A DNA stretch of 64,000 bases. Source: Pseudomonadota bacterium. GTDB lineage: Bacteria > Pseudomonadota > Gammaproteobacteria > Acidiferrobacterales > UBA6901. Position numbers and translations under genes: made by a program. The notes beneath the pieces are model-generated. The model was not told the origin of the DNA. It saw nothing but the letters and a program-made list of their open reading frames with translations, and searched no databases. Of this stretch, positions 52,453 to 61,542 are shown in pieces (the stretch's first letter is position 1; each line of letters opens with the position of its first letter). The stretch covers positions 134,537 to 198,536 of the forward strand of contig JAJYEX010000006.1 of NCBI GenBank assembly GCA_021785515.1, in the 5' to 3' direction.

Positions 52453-52864
52453 TCAGAGAGACTGGTGCCGCTCCAAAATCCAGCAGCGTGGGTTGTTTGT
52501 ATATCCAATATGGCGGTAATAATCGTTTGCGTCGGGCGCGGCCACCAGTATCAACTTGCACAGTGGGCCCAGTTGTTCTTGGGTAGCCCTTTGTAACTGA
52601 ATGCCTATGCCCTGCCGTTGGTAATCTTTAGTGAACTGCCAGATCAGAAAGGTAGCAGGCGTAATGAAAATCTGTGAGGGACCGGGCAATTCCGACGAGT
52701 GAACTGTTATCCCACGCCGTTACGATCAGGCTGCTGTTCTTGACCATGCCTACCGTGCACACAGTGTTGTCGATGGGTCGGCGATTGCCGAGCGTAGATG
52801 CGCGAAGGATTGAAACGAACTGGTCAGCGGTTATGGGCGCGTTGATTTTGTAAGTTATGGGCAC
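52453..52864 (-). pseudogene. GNAT N-acetyltransferase, frameshifted
   Basis: Two overlapping frames together make one GNAT protein of about 136 residues. The first runs from MPITYKINAPITADQF to HYACYLSDLAVH and stops. The second continues KDYQRQGIGIQLQRATQEQLGP to the end at 52453, with the acetyl-CoA loop QRQGIG. Removing one T just after the AVH codons (near 52632) restores a continuous AVH-KDYQRQG. This is a single-base frameshift, either real decay or a sequencing error. Confidence 0.85.
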
Positions 52865-53971
52865 GGTGTAGACCTAAAAGGCGTGGCGGTGAAAGGCCAA
52901 GGGCAACCCTGTTAAGGGGACATAGGCCAGTATACGCGTACAGGGGCTAGAGTCAGTAGTTTGCGTGGACTTCTCGAATTGGTTTCTCGTAGGCGGCCGA
53001 CAGTCGGTCTTTGCTGATTATGATTTGTCTCTTTGCAACCCACAGCGAACTCGTAAGCTTTTCCGAAACGCGAACATGCGAAAAGTAAAGCGGGCGGGTT
53101 CGAGGGGTGGGCGCAACACACTTCCCCAGTTTATCGGCTGGCGTAGCAAATCGTGAGTTTTTTAGCGTCTGGTTTACGCGACGTGCAATGCCGTTCGGCG
53201 CCGCCCGAGAGCACCCGGACAGTCAGATGCGGTTGTGGCCCTCGATGCGGGGCTTGGTGCAGAATTGTCAAACTGTATTGTCCGGGGACAACAATTGTAG
53301 GCGAAAAATAAAGTTGTATCCTGAAAACGCGGCAACTCATTGATTCTTCGTAGTCGCAACACTCGGCCGGAAGATCAAAGTTGTATCCTGAAGCGCCGAA
53401 CGTCCGCCCTATAGCGCGCTTTCCTGAAAAATAAAGTTGTATCCTGAACCACGGGCCGCGCCAGGCAATGGTGTCCGGCGCCCCGGATAGCGCGCACGCC
53501 GTCGACCACAGACTTCCAATCAAGACCGTCGGAATGGATTCAGTCCTGGGGTTATCGAGGTCTGGCAGGCGTTGTGGAGCAGATCATCCCCCCGGGGCAG
53601 TCATGGTGTAGGTGAAAAATAAACTTGAATCCTGAAAACGCAGTAACTTGCTGATTCTTGGTAGTCGTAACGACGGACCGGAAGATCAAAGCTGTATCCT
53701 GAAGCGCCGAGCGTCGACCCTATGGCGTGCGTTCCCGAAAAGTAAACCTCTATCCTGACCCCGCAGGGTGGCGCCAGAAGCACGGCGGCACCCATCAGAG
53801 CCGGGGGAATGAAGGTCGGCGTTTTCAGAACAGTGTGGGCAAACCGTGTTGGTGCTGTAGCCCGTACCAGTGAAAACCAGCCGCCTGCTGCCCCGCAGGA
53901 CGACGAGGCGGGCATTGCTCTTCGGGACAAGTACCGCGACGTTGGGGTCCGCACTTCAGACGATATCAACA
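52865..53971. other. Long gene-free stretch holding two repeat blocks
   Basis: About 1.1 kb without a credible gene. Short open frames on both strands overlap each other and lack ribosome sites. The dominant structure is six copies of a 20-bp repeat in two blocks between 53305 and 53757, listed separately. The neighbouring genes (frameshifted GNAT, then exported proteins) fit decayed accessory DNA. Confidence 0.6.
53305..53757. repeat. Six copies of a 20-bp repeat in two diverged blocks
   Basis: The motif AAAATAAAGTTGTATCCTGA occurs, with changes, at 53305-53324, 53372-53391, 53428-53447, 53616-53635, 53683-53702 and about 53738-53757. The core TATCCTGA is kept in five copies; the fourth has AATCCTGA. 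Intervals within a block are 67 and 55-56 bases, and the two blocks are offset by 310-311 bases, so the whole block was duplicated and then diverged. The bases between the copies in each block are also similar. Confidence 0.8.
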
Positions 53972-54673
53972 TCAGTTGCCGCTTGCTTTCGCACCGCTGA
54001 CATCTGCGGCGATGCTTTCGGCGAAGGCCTGCTCGGCTTGCCCGAACTGCTTTTTGGCCGTCATATTGTGGCGTTCCAGATGAACCGTACCCCTTGCGAT
54101 CACGTGTCCTTGCGGATCGGCGAGCTCATAGGCTGCGGCCAGATGCAGCGTAAACGATGCGGACATCACCACGGCGTCGGGCACCAGGAAGTTCACGATG
54201 CCACTGGACGCCGTGCCCTTGTCAACCATGTCTTGGGTAAGGGTTACGGTCAGAATGTAGTCGGGGCTGTCCTCCGTGATGGCGGAGACGCCATAACGGG
54301 CGGTGAGCGCCTGTCCGATCCAGTTTCTGATGGCGCCTAATTTGGCAGGACCGCACTTGAAATAAGAATCATTGTTTACGAGACCCGTCGGGTCAGGGTC
54401 CTTCGGGCAATTCGCCAGCATGTCGATGGCGAAGCGTTTGCCGGTGTAGGCCGTCTGGACCGTGGCACCGGACTGCGGCGCAGCCGGTACCGCAACCGCC
54501 GGTGTCGGGGCGGTGGCGGCATTTCCCGCGGAGGTATCCTTGCCCATGGCACCAAACACGCTGCCCGCTGCGCTGCTGCCGAGGCTGCCTGCGCAGCCAG
54601 AGCACAGCAGCAAGGCGGCCCCCAGGGTGGCCAGTGCAAACGGGCGATGAGCGTTCTCGGTCAGAATGGGCAT
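53972..54673 (-). CDS. Putative lipoprotein of unknown function
   Basis: The 233-residue product begins MPILTENAHRPFALATLG, with the lipobox LLLCSGC, so it is probably an acylated lipoprotein. A Ala/Pro/Thr-rich linker (about residues 35-75) is followed by a domain with FAIDMLANCPKDPDP, SPDYILTVTLTQDMVD and LAAAYELADPQGHVIARGTVHLE. I do not recognise the family. GAGGG is seven bases before this ATG, and a long open frame upstream is ignored. It is downstream of the ankyrin gene on the same strand and probably in the same transcript. Confidence 0.72.
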   Translation of the reverse strand: MPILTENAHRPFALATLGAALLLCSGCAGSLGSSAAGSVFGAMGKDTSAGNAATAPTPAVAVPAAPQSGATVQTAYTGKRFAIDMLANCPKDPDPTGLVNNDSYFKCGPAKLGAIRNWIGQALTARYGVSAITEDSPDYILTVTLTQDMVDKGTASSGIVNFLVPDAVVMSASFTLHLAAAYELADPQGHVIARGTVHLERHNMTAKKQFGQAEQAFAESIAADVSGAKASGN

Positions 54674-54738
54674 GGTTTTTCCCTCAAGCGTTGTCATGAT
54701 GGATAATGAGCGCCGGTTTTTCTGAAGCACGCACCGCT

Positions 54739-56202
54739 TCATTCCTTCTGCAAAGTGAACTGCTGCCGGACACACCAGTCGGTTTCGGCGGGATTGCCGG
54801 GGTACGCTGTGCACTGGTAATCGATTTCCACCCAGGGCAGTCCCTGCTGGTTCGAGCTGTAGAAGGAGACCGTCGCTTTCGAGTTGTCGGTGGACGTGCA
54901 TGCGGCCCACCGGATATCGCCAAGCGACGTCGATGAACCCACCGTCCCGCAGAAATCGAGATACGTGGTCTTGGGTGCTTGCATCCTGATTTCATCAGCA
55001 TTCCTGCCGATGAGGGAATACTGAAACTGCCCGTAGGCGGGGGCGAAGGCGGACAGGTTTTCCCAGTTTGACCCCGCCGCCTGGTCTTTGGTGCACCGCA
55101 GGTTGTTCATCATTCCGGCAATGATGGGGTATCCGCGGCAGCTTTCGAGACCGGTGATCGTTTTCCCAAAGTTGGCCTGCAGGTAGGCAAGGATGGTCTG
55201 CGCATTCTGCTGTCTTTGCGCCAGCGACGCCGCAGCGGCCTCTTCCTGTTTCGCGCGGAACTCATCCTGGTAGAGTTCGGTGCGCACGGCACCCCGGTCA
55301 CGCGCATAGGGGGCCGCCGCAAGATAGTTCCGGAGATTATTCACCGCGGCATGATTGTGGCCGCCCTGCTCCTCGGTCTTCGCCAGATTGAAGTACGGAT
55401 CCGGCCACCAGGGGGCGAGGTCGGCGGCTTTCTGGAATGCGGCTCCGGCCGCCTGAAAGTCCTGGGGCGACTTGGCCTCCCCGAACAGCACGACCCCCTT
55501 AGCCAGGGCCCGGCGGGCGGCATGGGGGATTGCGGGGGCCGGGCGCATCTTGAGCGCGATCCGGATCACCGCTAGGCGCAGGGCCTGGTTCTGCGGATCC
55601 TGACGGAGCCGGGATATCAGGCGGGCAAGTGCGAGGCGCGGGTTGCGGGTCTGTCGCAGCGTCGTCGTGGCTAGACGGGCGGCGTTTTCTGAAGTGACCT
55701 GTTTCTGGGCTTCCTTGATGAGGGCGATTACCTTTGGGTCGGCGGACAGTTTCTGAATCGCAGTATCGGCATTCGCCCCATGGGCGAGGAGGGTCTTGAC
55801 CATGGCATCCTCGCCTCTCCATGCAGCGACCCACAGCGCTGTAGTGCCCCAATTATCCTTGGCATTGACATCCGCCCCGTGGGCCAGGAGGGTCTTGACG
55901 ACGGCGTCGTAGCCATTAGTTACAGCAGTTTCCAGCGCCGTATCGCCAACGTTATCCTTGGCATTCACATCCGCTCCGTGGGCCAGGAGGGTCTTGACCA
56001 CGGCGTCGTCGCCATTATATGCAGCCATATCCAGCGCCGTCTCGCCATAGTTATCCTTGGCATTCACGTCCACCCCTGCCGCGAGGAACGCCTTCACCGC
56101 CGCGAGGTCTCCGCGCTTTGCGGCGCTGATGAGGTTATCCGCCCTGGCCGGCAGAGCGGTGAAGGCGAGGACGATCAGGAATACGATCTGGAGTTTTTTC
56201 AC
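54739..56202 (-). CDS. Exported ankyrin-repeat protein with unknown C-terminal domain
   Basis: The 487-residue product has a signal peptide (KKLQIVFLIVLAFTALPARA), then four ankyrin repeats around residues 25-150 with repeats of DVNAKDN and VKTLLAHGA. A helical middle follows (about 160-330), then a C-terminal domain with six or more cysteines (ESCRGYP, NLRCTKD, DFCGTVG, AACTST, DYQCTAYP, DWCVRQ) that would form disulfides in the periplasm. The C-terminal domain is not recognised. GTG at 56202 is taken as start because the DNA aligns there with the ATG of the next gene; an ATG seven codons upstream is possible. Ankyrin repeats suggest protein binding. Confidence 0.78.
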   Translation of the reverse strand: MKKLQIVFLIVLAFTALPARADNLISAAKRGDLAAVKAFLAAGVDVNAKDNYGETALDMAAYNGDDAVVKTLLAHGADVNAKDNVGDTALETAVTNGYDAVVKTLLAHGADVNAKDNWGTTALWVAAWRGEDAMVKTLLAHGANADTAIQKLSADPKVIALIKEAQKQVTSENAARLATTTLRQTRNPRLALARLISRLRQDPQNQALRLAVIRIALKMRPAPAIPHAARRALAKGVVLFGEAKSPQDFQAAGAAFQKAADLAPWWPDPYFNLAKTEEQGGHNHAAVNNLRNYLAAAPYARDRGAVRTELYQDEFRAKQEEAAAASLAQRQQNAQTILAYLQANFGKTITGLESCRGYPIIAGMMNNLRCTKDQAAGSNWENLSAFAPAYGQFQYSLIGRNADEIRMQAPKTTYLDFCGTVGSSTSLGDIRWAACTSTDNSKATVSFYSSNQQGLPWVEIDYQCTAYPGNPAETDWCVRQQFTLQKE

Positions 56203-56383
56203 AGAGCTATCTCTCTTTATCATACGTTATTGCGGGTGACGCCGGTTCGCGCCTCACCGGGACAGGACAGCCTTTTGCCTGGCACAAACATCCGGAAGGA
56301 TCCCGGGACTATTACGGCTTCAAATCTTTTGAGTTTCCGGTCAGTCACTTGCCGTACCATCACACGACCTTCACACCCTTCGG

Positions 56384-56815
56384 TCAGAACTTGCGTGCGG
56401 GCTGCGGCGTCGTCGATTTAACACAGGAATACGTCCAGTTCTCTTCCGGTTGGCCTAAATGGGTTCGTGATTCACTTAGCTCCCCAGTTGTTCTGTCAAT
56501 TATTACCGTGTAGGTCATGGCGGCCATTGGCCAGTAAGATGAATATTCAATTTTTGTTGCCGTAAACTTTGCCGGCGAGACGGTCACGCCGTAGCTTGGC
56601 GCCGCCGAGTTTGTTCGATCATCAGAGGCAACATCCGTGGTCGTATTTATCCAGACATGCTTGTCTCCTCCCCCGATTGCCAAACCTATCCACCTGTTTC
56701 CGGCATAAGCTTCATTCGAAGTCATCGTGCAGTCGAGAGAAATGAGGTCATCCGCCCGGGCCGGCAGGGCAGCGAGGACCAAGAGTGTCAGGAATACAAT
56801 CTGGAGTCTTTTCAT
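56384..56815 (-). CDS. Small exported protein of unknown function
   Basis: A 143-residue protein with a signal peptide, MKRLQIVFLTLLVLAALPARA, followed by DDLISLDCTMTSNEAYAGNRW. Two cysteines (LDCTM and YSCVKS) may pair. The signal peptide and first mature residues are nearly the same as in the ankyrin gene downstream, although the rest differs. No family is recognised. The genes share a strand and a likely promoter, with AAAGAGA about seven bases upstream of the start. It may be a secreted effector or envelope protein, but nothing in it shows which. Confidence 0.68.
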   Translation of the reverse strand: MKRLQIVFLTLLVLAALPARADDLISLDCTMTSNEAYAGNRWIGLAIGGGDKHVWINTTTDVASDDRTNSAAPSYGVTVSPAKFTATKIEYSSYWPMAAMTYTVIIDRTTGELSESRTHLGQPEENWTYSCVKSTTPQPARKF

Positions 56816-56847
56816 GGCCGCGTCTCTTTCAAGTCTTTTAGTGTTGT

Positions 56848-57819
56848 TTACCCGCGCACCGAGGTGACGGTGGCGGGTTCGTTTTTCTCAAAGTCCTGCT
56901 GGAAGGTGTTCGATCGCATGAGATCGAGGATGCGCTTTAAGTCGTTGTGCTGTTCTTTCGGCGTGAGGCTTGCCTTTTCTTCCTGCTCGAGGGTGTAACG
57001 CGCGAGATCGACGAGCCGCTCGATGCCGGCGTTGTGGGGATCGTGGTTGTGGGCGTCCTCGAACCAGGCAAGCGCCACCTTCCAGTCGTGGTGCATGACC
57101 GCTTCGTAGCCCTTGCGCACCCGGTCACCGGCCGGCGTATGGGGAATGGAGTCTTCCACGGACTTCGGCAACCCCGATTTCACCCCGCAGGCATTGACGA
57201 CTCCGGAACCATAGTCGCGGCAGCCGCCGGTCTTCAAGAAAGGTCCTGCATCTTCCCCGGTCTTGAGCCCTCCGAGACTTCCCCCGGGACCGGCGGAATC
57301 GAAGCCGGCGCCGCCCTTCAGTTCGGAAGCCGCCGCGTTGCGCTCGAACAGAAACTTCGCCCGGCGTGCCGCCTCCTCCTGCTCTTTGCGCTCCTCGGCT
57401 TCTTTCTGCCGCTGCTCCTCCTCGAGGAGCTGCTGCTGCTCAAGGCGCTGCTGCGCGAGTTCCTGCTGCTCGATCATCCGTTGGCGCATCAGCATCTGCT
57501 GCTGGTAATAATAATTGTTGTTGTTGATGACCGCAGGCGGCTGATACCCGCCGCTGCCCTGGGAATTCTCGTTGGCGCAGGTATCGCCATAGCCCACACC
57601 GTTCAAGTCATAGCTGCAGTCGGCGCGGGCGATAAGCGGCAGGGCGAGGAGTGCGGCCGATGCGGCAAGGCGCAGCCAGCCCGATGCCCGGGTCGGTCGG
57701 ACCGGGGTATCACCTTCCCCCCCGTGGGGCGTTCGGATTCCCGCCGGTGCGCTGATCAAGGACACCCGCGAAAGGATGGATCTTAGATGGATAGGCGTTC
57801 CCCTTATGCTTTCCAGCAT
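56848..57819 (-). CDS. Exported coiled-coil protein of unknown function
   Basis: A 323-residue protein. A signal-like helix lies at about residues 48-66 (LRLAASAALLALPLIARA), giving a mature start near DCSYDLNGVGYGDTC. Glutamine- and glutamate-rich coiled coil follows (about residues 100-155: YYYQQQMLMRQRMIEQQEL, then RLEQQQLLEEEQRQKEAEE). The C terminus looks TPR-like (AVMHHDWKVALAWFEDAHNHDP). The N-terminal extension before the signal helix is unusual, and the true start may be internal. It precedes the small exported protein on the same strand. Confidence 0.65.
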   Translation of the reverse strand: MLESIRGTPIHLRSILSRVSLISAPAGIRTPHGGEGDTPVRPTRASGWLRLAASAALLALPLIARADCSYDLNGVGYGDTCANENSQGSGGYQPPAVINNNNYYYQQQMLMRQRMIEQQELAQQRLEQQQLLEEEQRQKEAEERKEQEEAARRAKFLFERNAAASELKGGAGFDSAGPGGSLGGLKTGEDAGPFLKTGGCRDYGSGVVNACGVKSGLPKSVEDSIPHTPAGDRVRKGYEAVMHHDWKVALAWFEDAHNHDPHNAGIERLVDLARYTLEQEEKASLTPKEQHNDLKRILDLMRSNTFQQDFEKNEPATVTSVRG

Positions 57820-58005
57820 GTGTTCTTAGCTTTTGTTCTTATATTGGTTATTTAGCACAATTTACCGGCTTTGTTAGCTCCGCCGCCCAGCTAGGCACCT
57901 GGGGCGGCGGGGCCCGAGCAGATAAAGCTGTTCCTCCCCCCTACCGTTGAGGTGCTTGCCCTGGCCGGCCGCCGGGGGCGGAATGTACGGCTTTAGGATA
58001 CGACT

Positions 58006-58359
58006 TTATTTTATTTCTACAGGAGGTGTCCGGAACAGCAGCAGCACCCCGATTCCGACGATCAGGGCGAAATAGCCCACGAAATACCGAAAATCCGGAG
58101 TCAGAAGATAGTCGTAATCCGGGGGGATGCGCGGCGAAAACCAGCGCATGAGCCGATCCGGCGCCACGAAACACATGATTGCGACAATCGGAAGCCCGAA
58201 GGCGACGAACCAACCGAACGCAGAGTTGTCCGGGATAGCAACCGGCAAGGGAGGCCGATTCAACTCAAGACCCGGGAGTATCCGGTGCAGGTGGGAAAGC
58301 AGGAACAGGTAGAACAGCGACAGCGCGATCCCGAGAACCAGGTGAATTTTACGGGCCAT
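58006..58359 (-). CDS. Small integral membrane protein
   Basis: A 117-residue protein with three hydrophobic helices (IHLVLGIALSLFYLFLLS, FGWFVAFGLPIVAIMCFV and FVGYFALIVGIGVLLLF). No motif is recognised. It follows the 188-residue membrane protein on the same strand with 53 bases between, so they may be co-transcribed. The function is unknown. Confidence 0.6.
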   Translation of the reverse strand: MARKIHLVLGIALSLFYLFLLSHLHRILPGLELNRPPLPVAIPDNSAFGWFVAFGLPIVAIMCFVAPDRLMRWFSPRIPPDYDYLLTPDFRYFVGYFALIVGIGVLLLFRTPPVEIK

Positions 58360-58412
58360 AAGGAATCAGGCAGTACGGATGCAGACAACGGGCTTGGGAC
58401 GAACCACCCACA

Positions 58413-58979
58413 CTACCGCATCCATTGCGCTTGGATGATCGGAACGAGGATGCCGACCACGGCGACAATGAGCATCAAGATCAGCAGGATCTTCTGACGT
58501 GCCGAGTACCGGAAGCCCTGCGCCCGGCATCGGCGTTGCACGAGGATCGCCATGGCGCTGAAGCCGAGTACGATGAATACCGTCATGCCCACGTTGAACC
58601 ATGAGGAACTGCGAAGCCGCGTGAACGCCGCGAGGGCCATGAGGATAGTCAGGCCGACAAACCATGCAAGACTCCAGCCAAGAATTCCGGGATGCGCCAG
58701 ACGATTCTGGCTCCTGAGAGCGCGCTGACGGTGTGTTGTGCGAAAGGCAAAGGCCGCGAGTGCTAAGGAATTCCAGAAATAAGGCGCCATACCGGAATGG
58801 CCCAGAAGCCCGTGACCCCAGAACCTTGGCTTGCCGGTCGCGAGCTCCAAAAAGCGCATTGCGTAGGCGGCGAAAACGAGCGCCACTGACAGGATCAAGG
58901 CTACGGTCAACCAGCGATCAACCCGGTCCCGATCTTGTCCAGGTTTCGGTCTGATTCCGGAGTCGTTTAAGGAATGCAT
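58413..58979 (-). CDS. Integral membrane protein
   Basis: A 188-residue protein with about four to five hydrophobic helices (LTVALILSVALVFAAYAMRFL, WNSLALAAFAF, LGWSLAWFVGLTILMALAAF, WFNVGMTVFIVLGFSAMAILV and ILLILMLIVAVVGILVPII) and a hydrophilic start. It is not recognised. It is upstream of the 117-residue membrane protein and about 170 bases from the IS66 element end, so the region may be partly rearranged. Confidence 0.6.
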   Translation of the reverse strand: MHSLNDSGIRPKPGQDRDRVDRWLTVALILSVALVFAAYAMRFLELATGKPRFWGHGLLGHSGMAPYFWNSLALAAFAFRTTHRQRALRSQNRLAHPGILGWSLAWFVGLTILMALAAFTRLRSSSWFNVGMTVFIVLGFSAMAILVQRRCRAQGFRYSARQKILLILMLIVAVVGILVPIIQAQWMR

Positions 58980-59234
58980 GCTGGATACTCCGGCTGGATC
59001 CCATTGCGGCGGTCGCCTTGCTGGATCCCTTGGTAACCGTGCATCAAATCATGAAGGCCTTCTATGAGATAGCTGCCGAATTCAATCAATGCGCGTAGCG
59101 CTTTGCATTGGCCAGAGCCTGGGTGGGTACCGAGCAGGACCCACAGGCGGTAACCGTTCAAACCACGCCGTTCTTTAATATCTCCCGAAGTCGCGTACCC
59201 TCGTCGCGTACTGAATCAGCAACGAGGAGACACG

Positions 59235-59576
59235 ATGATGACGACTGCGGTATCGATACCCACCACCGGCAACAAGCAGGGCCGGCGCAGTGCCGACGAA
59301 TGGCGCGCGCTGATCGTTCAGTTCTCGCAAAGCCGCAAGACACGCAGCCAATTCTGCGAACGCTACGGGCTCACGCTCAGCACCTTTGACCGGTGGCACA
59401 GTTTGTTGCGCCAGGAGCCCGCTGCCCGATCGCAGACAACGCGCCTGCCCCCGGGCGCCCTGTTCGTTGAACTTCCCGATGGGGATAAACCGGTTGTCTC
59501 ACCTTCCGCAGCCTGGGACGTGGAACTCGAGCTCGGCGCTGGCATGTTTGTGCGCCTGAGGCGGGGCGCATGCTGA
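59235..59576 (+). CDS. tnpA: IS66 accessory protein TnpA
   Basis: A 113-residue protein, RRSADEWRALIVQFSQSRKT onward, with an HTH-like N-terminal half (SQFCERYGLTLSTFDRWHSLL) and a variable C terminus, as in IS66 TnpA. It is the only intact frame of this element. GAGGAG lies upstream of the tandem ATGs. The stop overlaps the start of tnpB by seven bases. Confidence 0.88.
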   Translation: MMTTAVSIPTTGNKQGRRSADEWRALIVQFSQSRKTRSQFCERYGLTLSTFDRWHSLLRQEPAARSQTTRLPPGALFVELPDGDKPVVSPSAAWDVELELGAGMFVRLRRGAC

Positions 59577-59918
59577 GTGTGGCACCGGGACGGCGCATCT
59601 GGCTGTGCACACAGCCGACCGACATGCGCTCACTCGTTCGATGGATTATCCGCATGCGTGAAGCAGCACCTGGGCGAAGACCTCCTCGATGGCCACTGGT
59701 ATGCCTTCATCAACCGGCGTGCCACGCAGATCAAGGTGCTCGCGTTTGAAGAAGGTGGTTACTGTCTGTGGAGCAAGCGGCTCGAAGCAGGACGCTTCGC
59801 CCGCGGACCGGTGGGCGGGGCAAAGCGCGCACTGTGCCACACCGAGTTCCTGGCGCTCATCGAAGGCATTGATCTCGTGATCAAACGACAGCGAAAACGT
59901 TACCGGAAGGCGGCATGA
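59570..59918 (+). pseudogene. tnpB: IS66 TnpB, frameshifted
   Basis: The N terminus MLSVAPGRRIWLCTQPTDMR is in one frame; SFDGLSACVKQHLGEDLLDG, RATQIKVLAFEEGGYCLWSK and the rest to the stop are in another. The shift lies near 59630 between MR and SFDG, where one extra base is present. Together they make a nearly full IS66 Orf2, but no single frame spans it. Confidence 0.88.
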
Positions 59919-61542
59919 AAGACATAAAAACACTGTGAAATAAGCAGCATCATGGGTGCTCATTTGATAGAATAATCACGTTCAAAAACAAGATAAAAAC
60001 ACCGTGTCGACGGCAGTCCGCATCGCGCAATTGGAGCAGCAGAACGCGCAGTCGAGTTGGCAGCTTGAATCACTCAAGCTGCCAACTCGACTGGTTCAAG
60101 CGCCAGCTCTTCGGCGCAAAGAGCGAACAGCAACGATTTATCGACCCCGCCGTGCAGGGCAATCTGCTGGCCGCCCTCGGGGTAGCAACACCGTCCCCAC
60201 CACTGAGCACCCCCGTCACGACCGTGACCTATGCGCGCAAGAAGCGGCGTGATCACACCGTCACCGACAGTGGCCTGCGCTTCGATGCGACCGTGCCGGT
60301 CAATATCATCACCATTGGCGACCCGGCCATTGAGGCGCTGCCCGAGTCACAACGGCAGTGCATCGGCGAGAAGGTGACCTATCTCCTGGCGCAGCGTCCG
60401 GGAAGCTACGAAGTCATGAAGTACGTCCGCAAGGTCTACAAGATTATCGCCACGGAGGAGATCGTCACGACCGTCTCGCCCACCCCTGTGCTGGAGAGTT
60501 GTGTGGCCGATGTGAGCCTGCTCGCAGGGCTCCTGACCGACAAGTTCCTCTATCACCTGCCCCTTTACCGCCAGCACCAGCGCATGCAGGCCGCCGGCAT
60601 CACGGTGAGCCGCGGCAGCCTCACGAACTGGTCGGCTCGGGCGATCGATCTGCTTAAGCCGATCTACAGCGCGCAGTGCGCCCATGTCTTGTCGAGCCGG
60701 GTGCTCGCGATGGACGAAACGCCCATCAAGGCAGGGCGAAGGGAGCAGGGCAAGATGCGGCAAGGCTACTTCTGGCCGATCACCGGGCAGGACCACGAGA
60801 TCGTCTTCCCCTTCGCCACCTCGCGCTCACACGCTCATGTGCCGACCTTCCTCGGCGGCTTCACCGGTACATTGCTGAGTGACGGCTATGAGGCCTATGC
60901 CGCCTATGCCCGGAACAATACCGGGGTGACCCACGCCGAATGTTGGGCACATTGCCGGCGTCACTTCGAGGGGGCCAAAGACGCCGAGCCCGCGGCCGTG
61001 ACCGAAGCCCTGGCCCTGATCGGGGCACTTTACCGGCATGAGCAGCACATCCGGGACCATCACCTCGAGGGGGAACAGCAGCTCGCCTACCGCACGGAGC
61101 ACAGCGAGCCGATCGTGCAGACCTTCTGGCGATGGTGTGATGAGCAGTGCCACCGGGGGGGGATCTCTTGCCAAGCAACCCGCTCAGTAAGGCGCTGAAG
61201 TATGCGCGCGAGCGGCGTGTCAGCCTGCAGGTGTTCCTGTCGAACCCCGAGGTGCCGGTCGACACCAATCATCTGGAGCGGGCGCTGCGCACCATTCCCC
61301 TGGGACGGCGCAACTGGCTTTTTTGCTGGACCGAGCTTGGGGCCAAACAAGTCGGCATCATCCAGAGTCTCATCGCGACCTGCAAGCTGCATGGTGTCGA
61401 TGTCACCACCTACCTGGTCGATGTACTGCAGCGCGTGAGCCAGCACCCTGCGAAGGATGTCATCGATCTCACGCCGCGCGTGTGGAAAACGAAGTTCGCC
61501 CACAATCCCATGAAATCAGACATCATGCTCGCGGATCAATAA
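59915..61542 (+). pseudogene. tnpC: IS66 transposase TnpC, multiply disrupted
   Basis: The expected start is the ATG at 59915 overlapping tnpB (MKDIKTL, then a stop). About 68 bases, bounded by direct repeats of ATAAAAACAC at 59925 and 59993, interrupt it. The frame then resumes (STAVRIAQLEQQNAQ), breaks at a 45-base quasi-palindrome at 60049-60093, resumes as QLDWFKRQLFGAKSEQQ, and runs to near 61160, where a G8 tract moves it into another frame. The last part (SNPLSKALKYARERR, DTNHLERALRTIPLGRRNW) ends at 61542. DETPIKAG and LSDGYEAY blocks of the DDE domain are recognisable. Confidence 0.88.
60049..60093. repeat. Perfect 20-bp quasi-palindrome inside tnpC
   Basis: CAGTCGAGTTGGCAGCTTGA (60049-60068) and its exact reverse complement (60074-60093) flank five bases. 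The right arm encodes the normal CQLDWF segment of the transposase, while the left arm replaces ordinary sequence and is an inverted copy of it. Confidence 0.9.

Noticed and set aside
52912..53121. 69-codon minus-strand frame before the repeats
   Set aside because: No ribosome site, no similarity-like pattern, opposite to other short frames.
53305..53757. CRISPR array
   Set aside because: Only six diverged copies with irregular intervals of 55-67 bases, intervals shared between blocks, and no cas genes.
58967..59161. 64-codon minus-strand frame reaching into the IS66 end
   Set aside because: It overlaps both the inverted repeat and the next gene start and shows no protein pattern.
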